Both the position numbers and the translations under genes were made by a program. The notes below the pieces were generated by a model. It was given only the letters and a program-made list of their open reading frames with translations. It made no database searches and was not told the origin of the DNA. A stretch of 64,000 nt of DNA from Physcia stellaris. Taxonomy: Eukaryota; Ascomycota; Lecanoromycetes; Caliciales; Physciaceae. Numbering within the stretch: position 1 is the first letter of the stretch; each line of letters begins with the position of its first letter. The stretch spans positions 310,001-374,000 of the forward strand of contig JABSSW010000039.1 of assembly GCA_018902385.1 (NCBI GenBank). Direction: 5' to 3'. Below are positions 26,701-38,906 of this stretch, in pieces.

Positions 26701-29700
26701 TATTTTTTTTTTTCGAATTTATTTTTGTCGTCAAAATGTTTTTCGAAACAAATTTACGTCGAATTTTTTCTATGACAGAAAATTTTGATGCAATAATGTA
26801 ATTTATCGATATGTCAATTTTTTGATGATAATTTACGTATGTAATTTCATCAATTTTCATTTTCGAAATCGTTTTAACAAATTTTTTTTTCGATTTTTTG
26901 TTTTTCGATTACATATCGTCGTTTTTCATTTTGACGTCGACGTTATTTTTTTCGATTTTATGTAATATTGTTGAATGATTTTTTTCGTTCATTTTACGTT
27001 TCAATGTCGTCGAAAAAACAATTTTTTTTTTGTTTTGTTTTTTTTTTCAAATTTATTTTTATCATTAAATCAATTTTTTCATTTTACATTTTTTTTTTTT
27101 TTCGATTTTTTTTACGATTTGTCGAAAAAAATTTTTCAATTTTTTTTTTTTTTTTTTCGTATTTCAAATCGATGAATGTTTCGACATTAACATTTTGTGT
27201 TAATGAAATATCAATTTCAATTTCGTAAATTTTTTTTCGATTTTTTTTTTTGAATTCGACATTTTTATTTTTTTGTAATTTTCAACAATCGCGTTTTTAA
27301 TTTAATATTCGTTAAATTTATATAAATCGATTGCGATCACGTTTTTTAATCACGATTTTTTTAAAATTATCGAATAAATCGTTTTTTTTAACATAATTCA
27401 AATTTGTATCACACGATTAATTTTTGTCGTAACAATTTTCAATTTGATATATTTCGAAAAACGAATTTTGTTTTCGTTTGTTATTATCATTGTCATAAAT
27501 TTTTTCGAATAAATGATATCGTTCATTGTTTTGAAAATTCGTTCAAAAATAAAATTCAAAATCGAATTCGAATCGATTAATATTTTTTTTATGTTTCAAA
27601 TATTTGATAGAAATTTTCGAAATTTCATAATCGTTTGAATATAAAAATTTTTCATTAAAAAAATTGCAAATGAGATTTGAAATAAAACGAAATTAATGAA
27701 ACGACGATAAAATTTTTTGAAATCGTTTAATGAATTTTTCGCAAAACGTTTCATTCGTTTATACAAATTTTTAAATTTTATAATGTGTCGAACATTTTGA
27801 ACATGATTGATTTTTTCTATTTGTTTTGCAAATTGAACATTTTTTTTGTTTTTTGTCGTAAAGAATTTTTCATTTTTTTTTCTATTGAAATTTGATTGTA
27901 ATTTTATTGTTTTCGTTAATTGTGTTTTTGTTCGTGAAACAATTGTTAATAATTGTTTCAATTCGATATTGATGTTAATTTTTTTGATTCAATTATTAAA
28001 ATTAAACATTTCATCGTTTGTTTCGACAATTTTAATGAATTGAATTGACGTTTTGTTTTTTGTTGATCGTTTTTGTTGAATTTTTTATATTGATAATGTC
28101 AATGAAACAAATGACGTATTCGAATTATTTCGTAACGTTTTCGAATTCGTTGATTTATTTTTCATAATTTCATCGATAAAATCAAATTTTTCAAAATTTG
28201 TAAAAAATTTCGATGTTTGATTTTGTTGAAATCGATTATTGTTGAAATTTTCAATGCGACGAGACATTTTGATTTTAAATTTTTTTTGATTCATTATTTT
28301 TCTCAAAATGAAATTTTGATTAATTTCGTATTCGATCGCATCTTTTTTAACGATCATCATTTTTTTTTTGTTTTTACAAAAATTCACATTGATTGTTTTG
28401 ATTCAAATACATTTGTTTATCGTTTAAATTTTATTCGTCGATTACATTTTGTCATTTTGAAATATTATAAATGTTTGTTGAACAACAATCGTGTTCGATT
28501 ATCGAAATTTCTGTCGTACGAAATTTTTTCGCAAATGATATTTGTTATGTCGTTGAATGTTTTTTTTTTCATTTTTTCGAAACAAACGATTTCTATTTTT
28601 TTTAAACATTTGAAAATGAAAACATTGTTTAAAAAAATGTTCGATTTTTTCACAATTATAACAAATAAAAAAATTAATATTATTGAACGACGTTGCAAAT
28701 GATGCAATTGCAAACGCGTAATACAAAAAATGTTATAAATTTTTTTTGAAATTTCTATTTTGTTGTTTTTTATATTTTTGAATTTGATATTTTTGTTGAT
28801 TATTTCGATTTTGATTGTTTTGATTTTGATTTTTTTGATTGTATTTTTGTTTTTTTTGATTAAATGCATCATTACGATAAAAAACAAAAACATTTTCGAC
28901 ATTTTTTTGTTTTTCAAATTGACGTTTTTTGAATGATGTTGAGACGTTGAAATCGACAAATTGACGAGTAAAAATCGAAATAATTTTGTTGTTTTGATTT
29001 AGAATGATTGCAAATATACGATTTTTTGAATTCATTTCTCGTTGTAATTTCGTTATCGAATTTTTTTTGTTTTGATTTTCGATAATATTTTTGATTAATT
29101 TGACAATGATTTCAAAATTGTACGTCGAATTTTCTTTTTGTGCAATTATTTTTCTAACGATTTTTTTTGTTATGTCATCGTTCAATTTCGAAATCATTTT
29201 GTATAACATTTAATTTTGTATTTTTTTGAAAAATATTCGTTGAATTTTTTTCGTTTTTTCAACATATTTATTCAACGATTTTTTTAATTGTTTGAAATTA
29301 TATAATGCATTTAACGTCGACTCGTATTCAATTTTTTTTTAAAAAATTTTTTTGCGAAAGTTTTTTTAAAAACATTTCAATTTTTCATCAAAATATTTTT
29401 TTGATCATTAATTCATTTGATTGCGTTTTTTTAATTTTGAATATCACGATGTAACATTGAAAAAATTTCTTGTTTTTCGTGTTTAATTGTGATTGAATCA
29501 AATATTGAATTTCGATGAATCGTAATTATCGAGAAAAATCTTTCGAAAAGTATTCGTGAAAATTCGAAATTTGTATAATTTTCGAAAATATTTTTTTTTG
29601 ATAATCAATTACGACAAACGTCTTTAACGTATTGATGTTTTTGAAAATGATAAATTGTTTCGTGAAATGTTGTGAAAATATTTTTACAAAAATCGTTTTA

Positions 29701-30620
29701 CGATGAAAATAATGAATTTTTCGTTGAAATTGTTTAGAAAATGAAATCAATTCGTCGATGAAAATGAAAATTCGATTTTTTAATTTTGAAAATTCAATAA
29801 AAATAGCGAAATTGTCTATCGCAAAAAATTTTGATGAATCAATAAATTCAATTAATAATTTAAAAATCGAAATGATTGCGAATGTTGAAATAATTTCGAA
29901 AAATTCGTTTTTCAAAGTTTTGTTATTTATCGACATTGAAATTTTTGATTTTTGAACAAATGATTTAATTGAATTTCACAAACGAATTTTTTTCGTTTGT
30001 TTTTTTTCTCGAATTTTGTACAAATCAAAAATAAAATCTATGTCAACATTCGATTTTGACATCAATTTACTTTTAGAAAAAGATTTATGATAGATGTTTT
30101 CAATATTTTTTCGTGAAAAAATTGAAAGATGATGAGTTTTTTTGAAAAAAATTATAACAAATGTTCTTTTTCAAAAATCGTTGAGAAAATTCAACGAAAA
30201 ATTTCATTTTTCGAAAGATGCGAATCTGTTGACTTCGATTAGAATCGATTATAATAGAATTGTCAAAATTGATAACGAAAAATGCGAATATCTCGAATAA
30301 ACAAATCGATGATAATAAAATAAATTGTTGAATAATTTTGCGATGTGATAAAATCGTAATTTTAATAATTGATGTATGAATGATGTTTTTGATATTGAAT
30401 AATCGTTATTGTATTGTAAATTTTGAATTTTGACGTTTGACGATTTTCAAATTTTTCTATCGTAATTTCAATTTCATTCGACGTTTTGTATTTTCGTGAC
30501 ATTCAATTTCGAATCTTGATTGCGAATCAATGATAAAAATTTAAATAATTTCTGACTAAATCATCAAATGAAGAATTCAAATAGTAAAAACAACAAAAAA
30601 GTCGATATTACGATAGAGCA
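23800..30620 (-). mobile_element. Element D: Ty3/gypsy retrotransposon, strongly decayed
   Basis: Minus-strand remnants in gypsy order: gag about 28.1-29.95 kb with a Gln/Asn/Lys-rich tail and a CCHC zinc knuckle (CYNCEKIEHFFKQC) near 28.63-28.67 kb, protease about 27.6-28.0 kb, reverse transcriptase about 25.3-27.5 kb (a KKCEFF block near 25.5 kb), integrase zinc-binding part about 24.2-24.5 kb and integrase core about 23.86-24.1 kb. The integrase stops abruptly where element B begins, so I infer that B inserted into D and the rest of D lies outside the window. No LTR was recognised. This is the most mutated stretch: GG and CC are almost absent. Confidence 0.65.
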
Positions 30621-31147
30621 CAATTGAATGATAAAGATGATTAATTTTCTATCTATGGTCGGAAATCAGATATGCAATTCGATGACTAACTAGTGATCAT
30701 AGCGGCCATCGCACCTGCAGGGCCTACAGCGTTTTATTAGAGTCTTCTAGAGATGATTGGCTCGGTTATTTAACCCCATACATGAGTCAATCAATCCATC
30801 AATCACGCAATATTTTAGTCTATATTTCAGCCTGCACCGGAACCGGCAAGGGTCAGAAGAAGTTCCATTATTAATTTGAAAATCCATGATGCAATTTTAC
30901 CTACTGTTTCACAAGAAACAAGCTCATCTGTTCCCCGCCTATAGCTGATGACAAATCGCCCGACAAACCGCTAACAACAAGGTACTTAGAGCATGGGGCA
31001 AATGGCTGGCTCATCAGCGGGCAGCATTTGTATAAGATCCCATCGATATCTGTTTGAGTAGATCGTCACTTTCAATCAGACCTTCTGCCTGCTTGTATCG
31101 GATTTCGACACATCATAAGACAAAAATAGCCTTTCACCTTCACAAGC
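30621..31147. other. Boundary from AT-rich repeat block to gene block, and upstream region of the NmrA-like gene
   Basis: Composition changes sharply at about 30640-30700 from RIP-like AT-rich DNA to balanced GC. The rest is presumed promoter of the gene starting at 31148. No gene was seen here. Confidence 0.6.
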
Positions 31148-32618
31148 ATGATGCAGCCCAATATATTGATCACGGGCGCTGCTGGCTACATGTATGCTCC
31201 ACAGCGTCGATACTTTCTTCCAACCGTTGACGTCTCATAGAGGAGGTTCCCTCGTTACGGACTTCTTATCCAGTAGCAGCGCTCTGTTCACCAAAGAGCA
31301 GATTCATGCTGCCGTTCGGTCCGAAGCCCAGGCCCAAGCTTTATCAAAACTGGGCATCAATGTGCTCCGACTAGACCTAGGCGACGAAGAGAGCGTGGTT
31401 GGAAGCCTGCGTGCACATGACAGTACTGAAGCTGCCGCCACATAATCAAGCCCGACATAAATGGCTGATCCCTTTCAAGTCAATATTGTCATCCACACTG
31501 CAAGCTCCATAGAGCCAAAGTTCGCCCTTCATCTTATTACGGCACTGGGCAAACGAAAAATATCGAGTGGACAGGAAACCTATTTCGTTCACGTGATTAT
31601 TCCACCCCCTCTCTTCGTTGCCTTCTAATTCTCAATGCGAGACAGACCTCGGCACTGAGCGCATTCTACGAACAAACTGGCTGGCCACGTGGGGAATTCG
31701 CAGACAATGGACCAGTATTCAATGTGGAAAAGCAGTTGGCAGACTCATATCCTGTTCGAAAAGTAATGCCAAGCGATCTCTGAGAGTCGTCTCATCGACC
31801 GGCGGCCTGCTAACTTGGTTAGACTGACGTGGCCATCATCGAGCATGCGGAAATTCGAGGGGTGACCAGCTTCGTTGTCATACCTTCACTAGTCTGTGTG
31901 TATTCGTAAAACAGTCAAGTTATTCAATCTTCTTTGCGCTGACAGTATGCAGATGGCAAAGGTACCGGTGAATGGAACAGGCTTTCCGTTGTCATTCCCC
32001 CTTATGTCGCTTCAAGTATTGCGAGCAAGAAAGTATACAAATTTGCCGAAAACACAGTAAGAAACAACTATCTACAGGTCGTTGAGCCACTGACCGTTGA
32101 GCCACTGACAAATCTCGCAGAAAGTCTCGGGAGTACACATATCAGACTTGACCGCCCTGTATGGACAGATTGTTCAGAAAATACTCCAGCAAGAAGCACT
32201 ACCAAGTGGTAAAGAAGGCTACTATTTCGCTCTAGCTCATGATCTCTATTCGTGGGAATATTTGGACCATCTAGCGGTCACACTCCACGCTCGCGGCCTT
32301 GTAAGCGAGCCGAAGACAGAACTATGGGCTAGTGACGAAGCTGCAGCAAAATCGCTGGGAGTGCCGGTCCAATTTTTGCAAACACTATGGAATTCAGGGT
32401 ATGTGCTTTCTAGTTTGTCGTTTGGGTGTCTATCCATCTCTAATCTAGACGCCAGTGAGAACATCACTGCCAAAAAACCGAGTGAAATTGGATGGTCACC
32501 CGAATGGACTAAGGACCGCTTCTTACAGAACATCGACGATGAGATCCAGGCTGTCTTAGAGGAGGATCAGACGAAAAGCAGCCTTATCGATTCTTTATTT
32601 CAAGCTGCTAAAGCATAG
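31148..32618 (+). CDS. NmrA-like / NAD-dependent epimerase family protein, 8 exons
   Basis: Exons 31148-31191, 31241-31422, 31480-31592, 31646-31762, 31823-31895, 31953-32056, 32121-32398 and 32456-32618 give 357 residues in one frame. All seven introns (49-64 bases) have GT..AG ends, and the fourth carries a GCTAACTT branch-like site. The N-terminus has a Rossmann NAD(P)-binding signature ILITGAAGYIGG (residues 5-16), with VIHTASS and PSLVYGKGTGEWN further on, as in extended or atypical short-chain dehydrogenases of the NmrA/epimerase group. No clear catalytic YxxxK pair was noted, so the protein may bind a dinucleotide for sensing or act as a reductase; substrate unknown. It appears intact. 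The last intron can be read through in frame, adding 19 residues. It stands next to the repeat block border. Confidence 0.85.
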
Positions 32619-33482
32619 TTGGAATTTTCCAGCCTGCGCAGTACATCGCTATGAGATCATGATCAGATTTATCTCCCCAGTTGATCATTACTTATAATTT
32701 CAAGCGAAGGGAAATTAATATTTTATTTAAACGTCAATCCAATAGCTTTCCTTTTTCGCAGAGTCGTTCTTCTCATCCATAGATGCACCTGTTGTTCGCT
32801 TAGCATTGTTATTCGATTGAAAGCATGTCTGCTTAACTGCATGCTCCAAACGGGTCATTGAACTGGAGGATTGAAATGGTCGATACAGTCAACTGTTAGC
32901 TGGATCACAGGATCAAGAGCTAAACGCGCTTTTTCTGTTTAAATATAACTTTTGGCCTCGATGTTCTCTGCTTCTCTACGGTCCTAGACATATGTTAGTA
33001 TCAAAATTATTCAGAGCATAAAAAACGCCTAATCTTCTCACTTACTTCCTCCGTATCCCTCTCCCTCTCGCCTTTCTTTCGTAAGGCTACTTCGGAACGA
33101 TTTCGTACTCTTGTTGAATCTCGAGCCTCTTGTTCAAACTATTGCTTTTCTAGTCTTTAGCTCTTTGGTTTCTTCTACATCGTCGTGATTCGTTCTATCG
33201 ATCGTTTTTCTGCCTCACGACTCAGGATGAAAAATCGTCGAGGCTCGGGGGGGGAAAAAAAAAAAAGAAGTCGTGATTCCGTCGAGGATGCTTTGCATCT
33301 GTTTTACCTCTTCTTTTCCCGACATCGTTGGAAAACACATAGAAGTATGGGTGAGTGACTTAGCGAAAGTCATCCAGTCCAGCTCAGATTTTTAACGCTA
33401 ATCCCAGCCATACGACGAATCGACCGATTTCTTTGAGAGCACATGCGTATGTTATGAAACATACTTTTCTCGTTCAATTTTA
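32619..33482. other. Intergenic region with a possible small coding relic on the minus strand
   Basis: About 33340 down to 32920 (minus) shows a possible start (MSGKEEVKQM) and a Lys/Arg/Glu-rich, coiled-coil-like stretch. A well-formed intron follows at about 33052-32991, with donor GTAAGT, branch TACTAAC and acceptor TAG. In-frame stops occur and a G8-A12 run lies at about 33248-33267, so this is more likely a relic than a gene. Confidence 0.25.
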
Positions 33483-33640
33483 AAGTTGCGACAGACCCTC
33501 CTGATAGCGCTTGTTGATCTCAGCCGCAAACCGGGTAATCGCAGGTTCGTCTTGGTACTGCAAAAGAGTCGCACCACTTCGTCCCAGGTCATCAGATAAA
33601 AGGAACGTGTAATTCAACCCGCGTTGTCTCCCGTCAGTTC
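33483..33640 (-). pseudogene. Possible terminal exon of an unrecognised gene
   Basis: Minus-strand open stretch of about 50 codons after a plausible acceptor (ATTGACAG). It contains GLNYTFLLSDDLGRSG and ends EINKRYQEGLSQL before a stop. Its composition looks coding. I could not trace upstream exons with confidence (33.65-33.96 kb has only short open pieces), and I do not recognise the family. It may be the remains of a gene that otherwise decayed. Confidence 0.3.
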
Positions 33641-34909
33641 GCGCTAGCTGTCAATCAGTTCTTGATATTCGAGCTGGTGGTTTGGGAGCGCGGATGATAA
33701 TGTACCTTGACACCACTCCATCGCCTACCCTAAACCATTTTACGCTCGCGGTCCAGCGTTGACGAATACCATGATCAATACCGAGATGAACGCAAGGAGG
33801 CCCACTCTTAGGTATTCTGGTGACGAAGTCGACGTAGCTAATGCTGGCTATCGAATGCATATTTCCCCACAGGCAAATTATCAAGATGGAGCGAGAAATC
33901 TTCCTACGGTACTTCTGCCACAGTTATCCTGGCGCTCCGTTCCATCTTCGTGGAAAACAAGGTCTTTCTTGCATTAAGCCCACTAATTAATCCTCAAGAA
34001 CTCCAGTGTTCAATGAATAGTGTCAAGTTTTTTCATGTCTTCACTGTGCTTAACCTCTCATCTGGCGTCCTAGGAATCCTAAGTGCTTCCGAGAACTATA
34101 GCATCTCGCCTCTCTGCTCCCAGGACTGTTTCTTTTATTCGCGCTTCTTGCATTTCCTTCTTTGCCCCTGCAGCCCTTTTAGCTTTGGCTGGCACGAAAG
34201 TTCTTCAATCAGCCAGAACGAGATGGAATGTCGGCCGTGCGGGAGTCAATGGGATTTTTGAACATATTCTTAGAGATGGAGTGATGCATGTGCTTTGCCC
34301 CTCCGTGGAATAGCTTGGCATTCTGTACTATTGATTGATGGAATTCTAGAGAGAAAAATCGTTCGTGTGTGATTTTCGATTAGCTTGCTATCGTGAGAGG
34401 ATTCGATTAAAGCATCGAATTAAGGCTCGAATATATATGGCCCACGTTGAGATTGTTAGGGTTTGATGCGCTTTGAACGAGGTTTCTTAGGGTAGATCGC
34501 TGGAAAGAAAGGGATGGATTAAGTCAGTTGAAACATCAGTCAAGATAGCAAGATCTCTGGCACTGGTGGAAGCCGCCTAGAACCCCACCAACGGCGTTAG
34601 TGCGGGCTGCCTCGGGCCTTGGCCCACCTGGCCTCTAAAAAAAGGTGCCATAGGTCTACCAGTAGTGCAAGGGATAATTGGAATATTTCGGCTGAGAGAA
34701 CACTCGTGTCAGAATACAGCCCAGGTATAAAAGACTTCATGTATGAGTCAACTAATATCATTTGCTGCAAAACTATGCTATGCTATCCAAACCGACAGAC
34801 CCCAAATCTATGAAAGTCCAGCTCTACGCAGCGCTATGCAAGGCCATGAGTCCTCTGTTAACATCTGATTCGGTACCCGTCCCGTCTTCAGCATCCTCCC
34901 TTCACATGC
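33641..34909. other. Intergenic region, no supported gene
   Basis: Short open frames exist on both strands (33.65-33.98 kb and 34.0-34.3 kb), but none shows a recognisable domain or consistent splice structure. The last 100 bases are the downstream region of the secreted-protein gene. Confidence 0.4.
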
Positions 34910-35467
34910 TCAACAATTGTCAATGAAAAAGAATAGCGGTGGCCCACAGCTGGCGCCGCCCGCAGAAGGGATTCGATCAGGACTGAACACGACGAATTGC
35001 CCGCACTGCTGAATGACCTTGTTTTGTCCCGCCCAACACATGTTGTACTGCGGAGTCTTGATGCACTCCACCTTTGGACTACGGCCGTTGCCACAATATC
35101 CCTTGTCAATGAAAACAGTCATGTTAGCTGGCTGGGTTGCCTCAGCCTGGTCGTCGGGGTAGTAGGGTTCCGTTGTGAGGCAACCAACATAGCCGCTGTA
35201 AGGATGGAAGAGGCTGCCGTCACTGTCCACTGAGAACGCCGAGACCGATGCGTCGTCTTTGGATTTTGTTGATCCTAAAGGGCCACCTAGATCCTTGGCG
35301 TATAGCCCGTTCCAGGCCATTTGCCCGTTGGAATTCTCGTAATAGTACTTCATGCGGAACGAACCGGGTGCGCAGGCTTTGGCGCGTTCGTGAATTTGAG
35401 TTGGTATGGCGGAGGTTGTGGTGATGAGGAGGGCGGCGAGGGAGATGAAGAGCTTTGTTGGAGACAT
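34910..35467 (-). CDS. Small secreted cysteine-rich protein (185 residues)
   Basis: One uninterrupted exon. Residues 1-20 form a typical signal peptide (hydrophobic LFISLAALLITTTSA, cleavage after Ala20). The mature part has eight cysteines (32, 96, 125, 135, 144, 155, 174 and 185, the last residue), enough for four disulfides, and one N-glycosylation sequon (NMT near 115). It is rich in Gly, Pro and Tyr. I do not recognise a family. Size, signal peptide, even cysteine number and closeness to a repeat-rich block fit an effector or cell-wall/antimicrobial protein, but that is inference. No intron was seen, and the start is the first Met of the hydrophobic leader. Confidence 0.75.
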   Translation of the reverse strand: MSPTKLFISLAALLITTTSAIPTQIHERAKACAPGSFRMKYYYENSNGQMAWNGLYAKDLGGPLGSTKSKDDASVSAFSVDSDGSLFHPYSGYVGCLTTEPYYPDDQAEATQPANMTVFIDKGYCGNGRSPKVECIKTPQYNMCWAGQNKVIQQCGQFVVFSPDRIPSAGGASCGPPLFFFIDNC

Positions 35468-37791
35468 TTTGGAGCGGCTTGAGCGGTGGTTGAAGTGGTT
35501 TTTTGAGAAATAGTCAGGTAATTGGTGGTGGTGGTTGTGAGTATTTGTAGAAAATGATTCTTATCGAATGGAGGAAAATGTCTTGAATCGCTGTGCGCTT
35601 GAACTGGTGTGCTTTGCTTGAGAATAATGAGCTGGAGGGATTCTGGTCGAGCAAGCGATACTTATACATGTTGAACAGCACAAGCTTCACTGACATTGCG
35701 ACAATTGATGGATGGTAGAAGCGTTACTCTGTAACTTCGTATCTACGGTGGCATGGCCTGTCCTTGAAGAGGGTCAACTGCAACACGTACCGTTACCTAT
35801 CATGTTCGAGGCGTGCAGTATTCTCAGCAGCTCGCTCAGCAGAAACGCTTTACGATAGTAGTTCACACATATCGTTACATTGACATTATGAGACTTCCAT
35901 TGTCGAGTATGATCCGGTTGGGAATGTACTTCGTGTCTGCAAAGGCTTGCTGCGTGAATGCCCCAATTTCGACAGACTAGCTATAAAGGGGGCGTTTGGT
36001 GGGTTACGATGGCGTGTGGTATCCCCCCTCAGCACGTGCCGCTAGCAGCACGCTATGCCTCACTGGCTTTCTGACTATGCCGAGACTGGTCATCCCATCC
36101 GAGATCTAGATCGCTCTATTCCAGTACGAGGTACGCGCAGTACACCTCGCGTCAGGGTCCACAACCTGTAAGGATTCCGGGATCTAAGGGGTCAAACTAG
36201 AGGTCACGATGGAAAAGAATTCCATCTGTCCCATTCAATCCATTGAGTTGTGGTCTATACTATGACTAGATGGCCATGTGGCATATGGGGGTTACGCGTC
36301 AAGTAACAAGGCCATGCGTGAGTAGGTCGCATGCAGGCCATGAACACCAGAAAGCGGACATGCCACGTGAATCGGCTACTGAACCTTTTATCTCTCGGCA
36401 CACGGACGTCTTCAATACATACGCAACACTAATTACCCCGTACCGTTGTGCACTACAACGGTAAAAGTCAGCTATTAAACCTCAAATAATGTTCTAGGAG
36501 AAACCGGAGAGAGGACACATGGTCCGATCTTAATCGTTCAGATTCCATGAATCCTCATCTTCCAGCTTTCTCAAGGTTTCCATTTCCCGTTGGTCATACT
36601 AAATTACCGTATCGTCGCGCAGCTGTGCAAAATCATCCACGATGCCGAATGATAAGCGCCTGTTATCCAAGAAAGGTAATCGTGCTTATCGACATGGGAC
36701 ACAGGGAACGCTGGTTGGATCTAAGTGCATCAGAAATGCCGAAAAGTCGCTACTGTTAACTCTCAGATAGGCTTCCATAGAGCGAGAGGCAGATCCTAAT
36801 GTCTTCATCTCATGCCAAGACGTCCAATTTTCAGCATACGATTTCCTCGTGACATTAATCAGCCTGCATAAAACCACGGCTGAGCTATTACGTAATTTAC
36901 CCCAAGACCCTAAAAGGTGTCAGACGCGACAAAGGTACTTATAGAACCAAAGATTTTTCGCTTTCGAGACAGAGAGCATCGAGTGTGGGTATAGTCCAAA
37001 AATGCCCACATATCTCAAGAACATCAGATTGGCAAGTATTCCAACAAACTCACCGCGGACATCAGCTTAGGAGATGTGCAAGACTGAAAAGATTCAACCA
37101 AAAAGCATGGCTGATATGCATAGTAGCTATGCTGCAAATCTAAAGATATCTAGGCCTTTGAGATCGACTTCGCGCAGATCGGAGTCCCAGAGCAGAGAAA
37201 GTCAAAATTGCGTAAATAGTGGAGCTTTGCATACAGCAGTGAAATGGATCTCAATGAGGAAAATTGCTTGCTTCCGCAGCAGTTGTCTCGGGTTGAGGAC
37301 ATGGTGACGGTCATTGCCTTTCTAATCAGATCAATGCAGGTCGGATAGGACCCGTAGATATAGATCTTCGAACGATCGATATAAATCGTGATCGCGTGCT
37401 GGTATGGCAATCGTTGTTCCGAACACGGACGTAAGGATAGTCTAAAACAAGCACACAGAGAAGCAAAGATTGAGTCGTGACGTGGTACCTAGGCCGTTGG
37501 GTACCATCCAAAGAGAAACAATTTTAACATCAGCAATCGAGTAAAACTAGATGCTTGACAGTGCTGTAACACGGACAGAGCCCTACGCACACTTGGAATC
37601 GAAGTCGCTGTTGGATTTCCACTAGAACATAGATGATGGATGTAAATGCAGCGCCAAGCATACCAAACACGACAACGACGAAGCGTACCAGAATGGCGTG
37701 CCTATTCAGGATGCATTGCGTCTTGACATTGACCTATTTTACTTCCGAAACAAGCATATACAGCTGCGCAATCACCGTATGATACAGCTAG
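35468..37791. other. Long intergenic region, no supported gene
   Basis: Balanced GC, with scattered short open frames that show no domain. About 37712-37530 (minus) reads one hydrophobic segment that could be a membrane helix, followed by a short tail and a stop; it may be a relic. I see no RNA gene or terminal-repeat element here. Confidence 0.4.
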
Positions 37792-38906
37792 CTACTCCAT
37801 CTGCTTCTCATGTCTCCTCTGATCAGCACTAATATAATAAATGCCTTTCCTCACTTGGATCAAAGGATCCTTGGACGAAGCAATGCCCTCGATCCCGCCT
37901 TTATCCGGCGTCGGACTGAAGGCAATCTGCTGTTGCCGAGCCGTATTATCACTCGCAACCTTACCAATCTCCAACTTGCCGACCGGCACAAAGGTGGTGC
38001 TCTTGTAAGCGATGGTGGCGTCGTCCAAGATATCATCGGGGTCCGCAATGTGTGCGTTGATGGTGAAGATAAGGGGCTTTTGCGGGAACCGCTGCTGGAG
38101 ATCATCTTCCAAATAGTTGGGGCCCAGTTTCTTCAATTGCTCGGGATCGGTGTGGAGATGCTCTCCGTCAGCGGGGATGAGGCGATATCGGACGTTTGTG
38201 ACTTTGCCGTCTTTGTTCGTGAGAACGTGAGTATTCGGTTCGTAGTACGTGATGGTGCCATAATTGAAGGGATTTGGCTTCGGGGCCTTCACGAAGGTCG
38301 CAGCACTTGGATGGCTGGCAAGAAAAGTTCCGAATGCCATTTGGGCTTTCTTCAAATTCTCTTCTTCCTTGGAGGTGTCGCCGTGGTTCTCCTTGGCTTT
38401 GTCAAGCAAGAATTGCGCAATTTTCATGGCGCGGAGCAGTTGAAGGAAAGCTAGGAAGTCCTCGCCGGTCCGGGTAGCGAAGCCATTAAAGGAATGGCAG
38501 ATTAGGTCTGTGTGGGTATGTTTGTCGATCTCGAAGCGAATGGCGATGCCTTTGGGAGTGGCGTTGTCATCCACATCGGCTATATGCGGCAGACCGCCGC
38601 CAACGGAGAAGCGTGCTAGCACGGGAGTCGAGGGGTTGTTGAAATGAGGAGCTATCGAAAGCGACCGGGCTTGCTCGGATGGTTTAAATGTCCCTTCGAC
38701 GAGAAGGCCTTTGGCGTGGGCTAGCGAAGGATAAGAATGAGTACAGTGTCCCGCTTGAAAATTCGAATATGCATACTTGTGCGATAGCCGGGATGTTTGC
38801 CAAAGATCGCTTGCATCTCATCCACCAGCTCCTTTGGAAGTTTCTCGTTTTGATGAGGTGCGCCATTCGTAGCGCCATTCGGGGCATTGATTGTTTGGGC
38901 AGACAT
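37792..38906 (-). CDS. Catalase-related heme peroxidase (SrpA / mini-catalase type)
   Basis: Two exons, 38906-38777 and 38720-37792, with a 56-base GT..AG intron, give 352 residues. This is about half a classical catalase and typical of catalase-related peroxidases. The distal heme motif is complete across the splice: YRTTHAKG, with His45. SVGGGLPHI and RFEIDKHTHTDLICHSFNGF (about 85-125) match the barrel core, and the C-terminus RKGIYYISADQRR supplies the expected proximal heme Tyr. There is no signal peptide and no clear peroxisomal tail. The family ranges from weak catalases to fatty-acid hydroperoxide-metabolising enzymes such as coral allene oxide synthase. Its head-to-head neighbour is a lipoxygenase, so I infer that it consumes fatty-acid hydroperoxides. 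The gene looks intact. Confidence 0.88.

Noticed and set aside
26960-27230. Phe-rich open frames in T-rich DNA
   Set aside because: They result from T runs in heavily mutated element D, not from coding selection.
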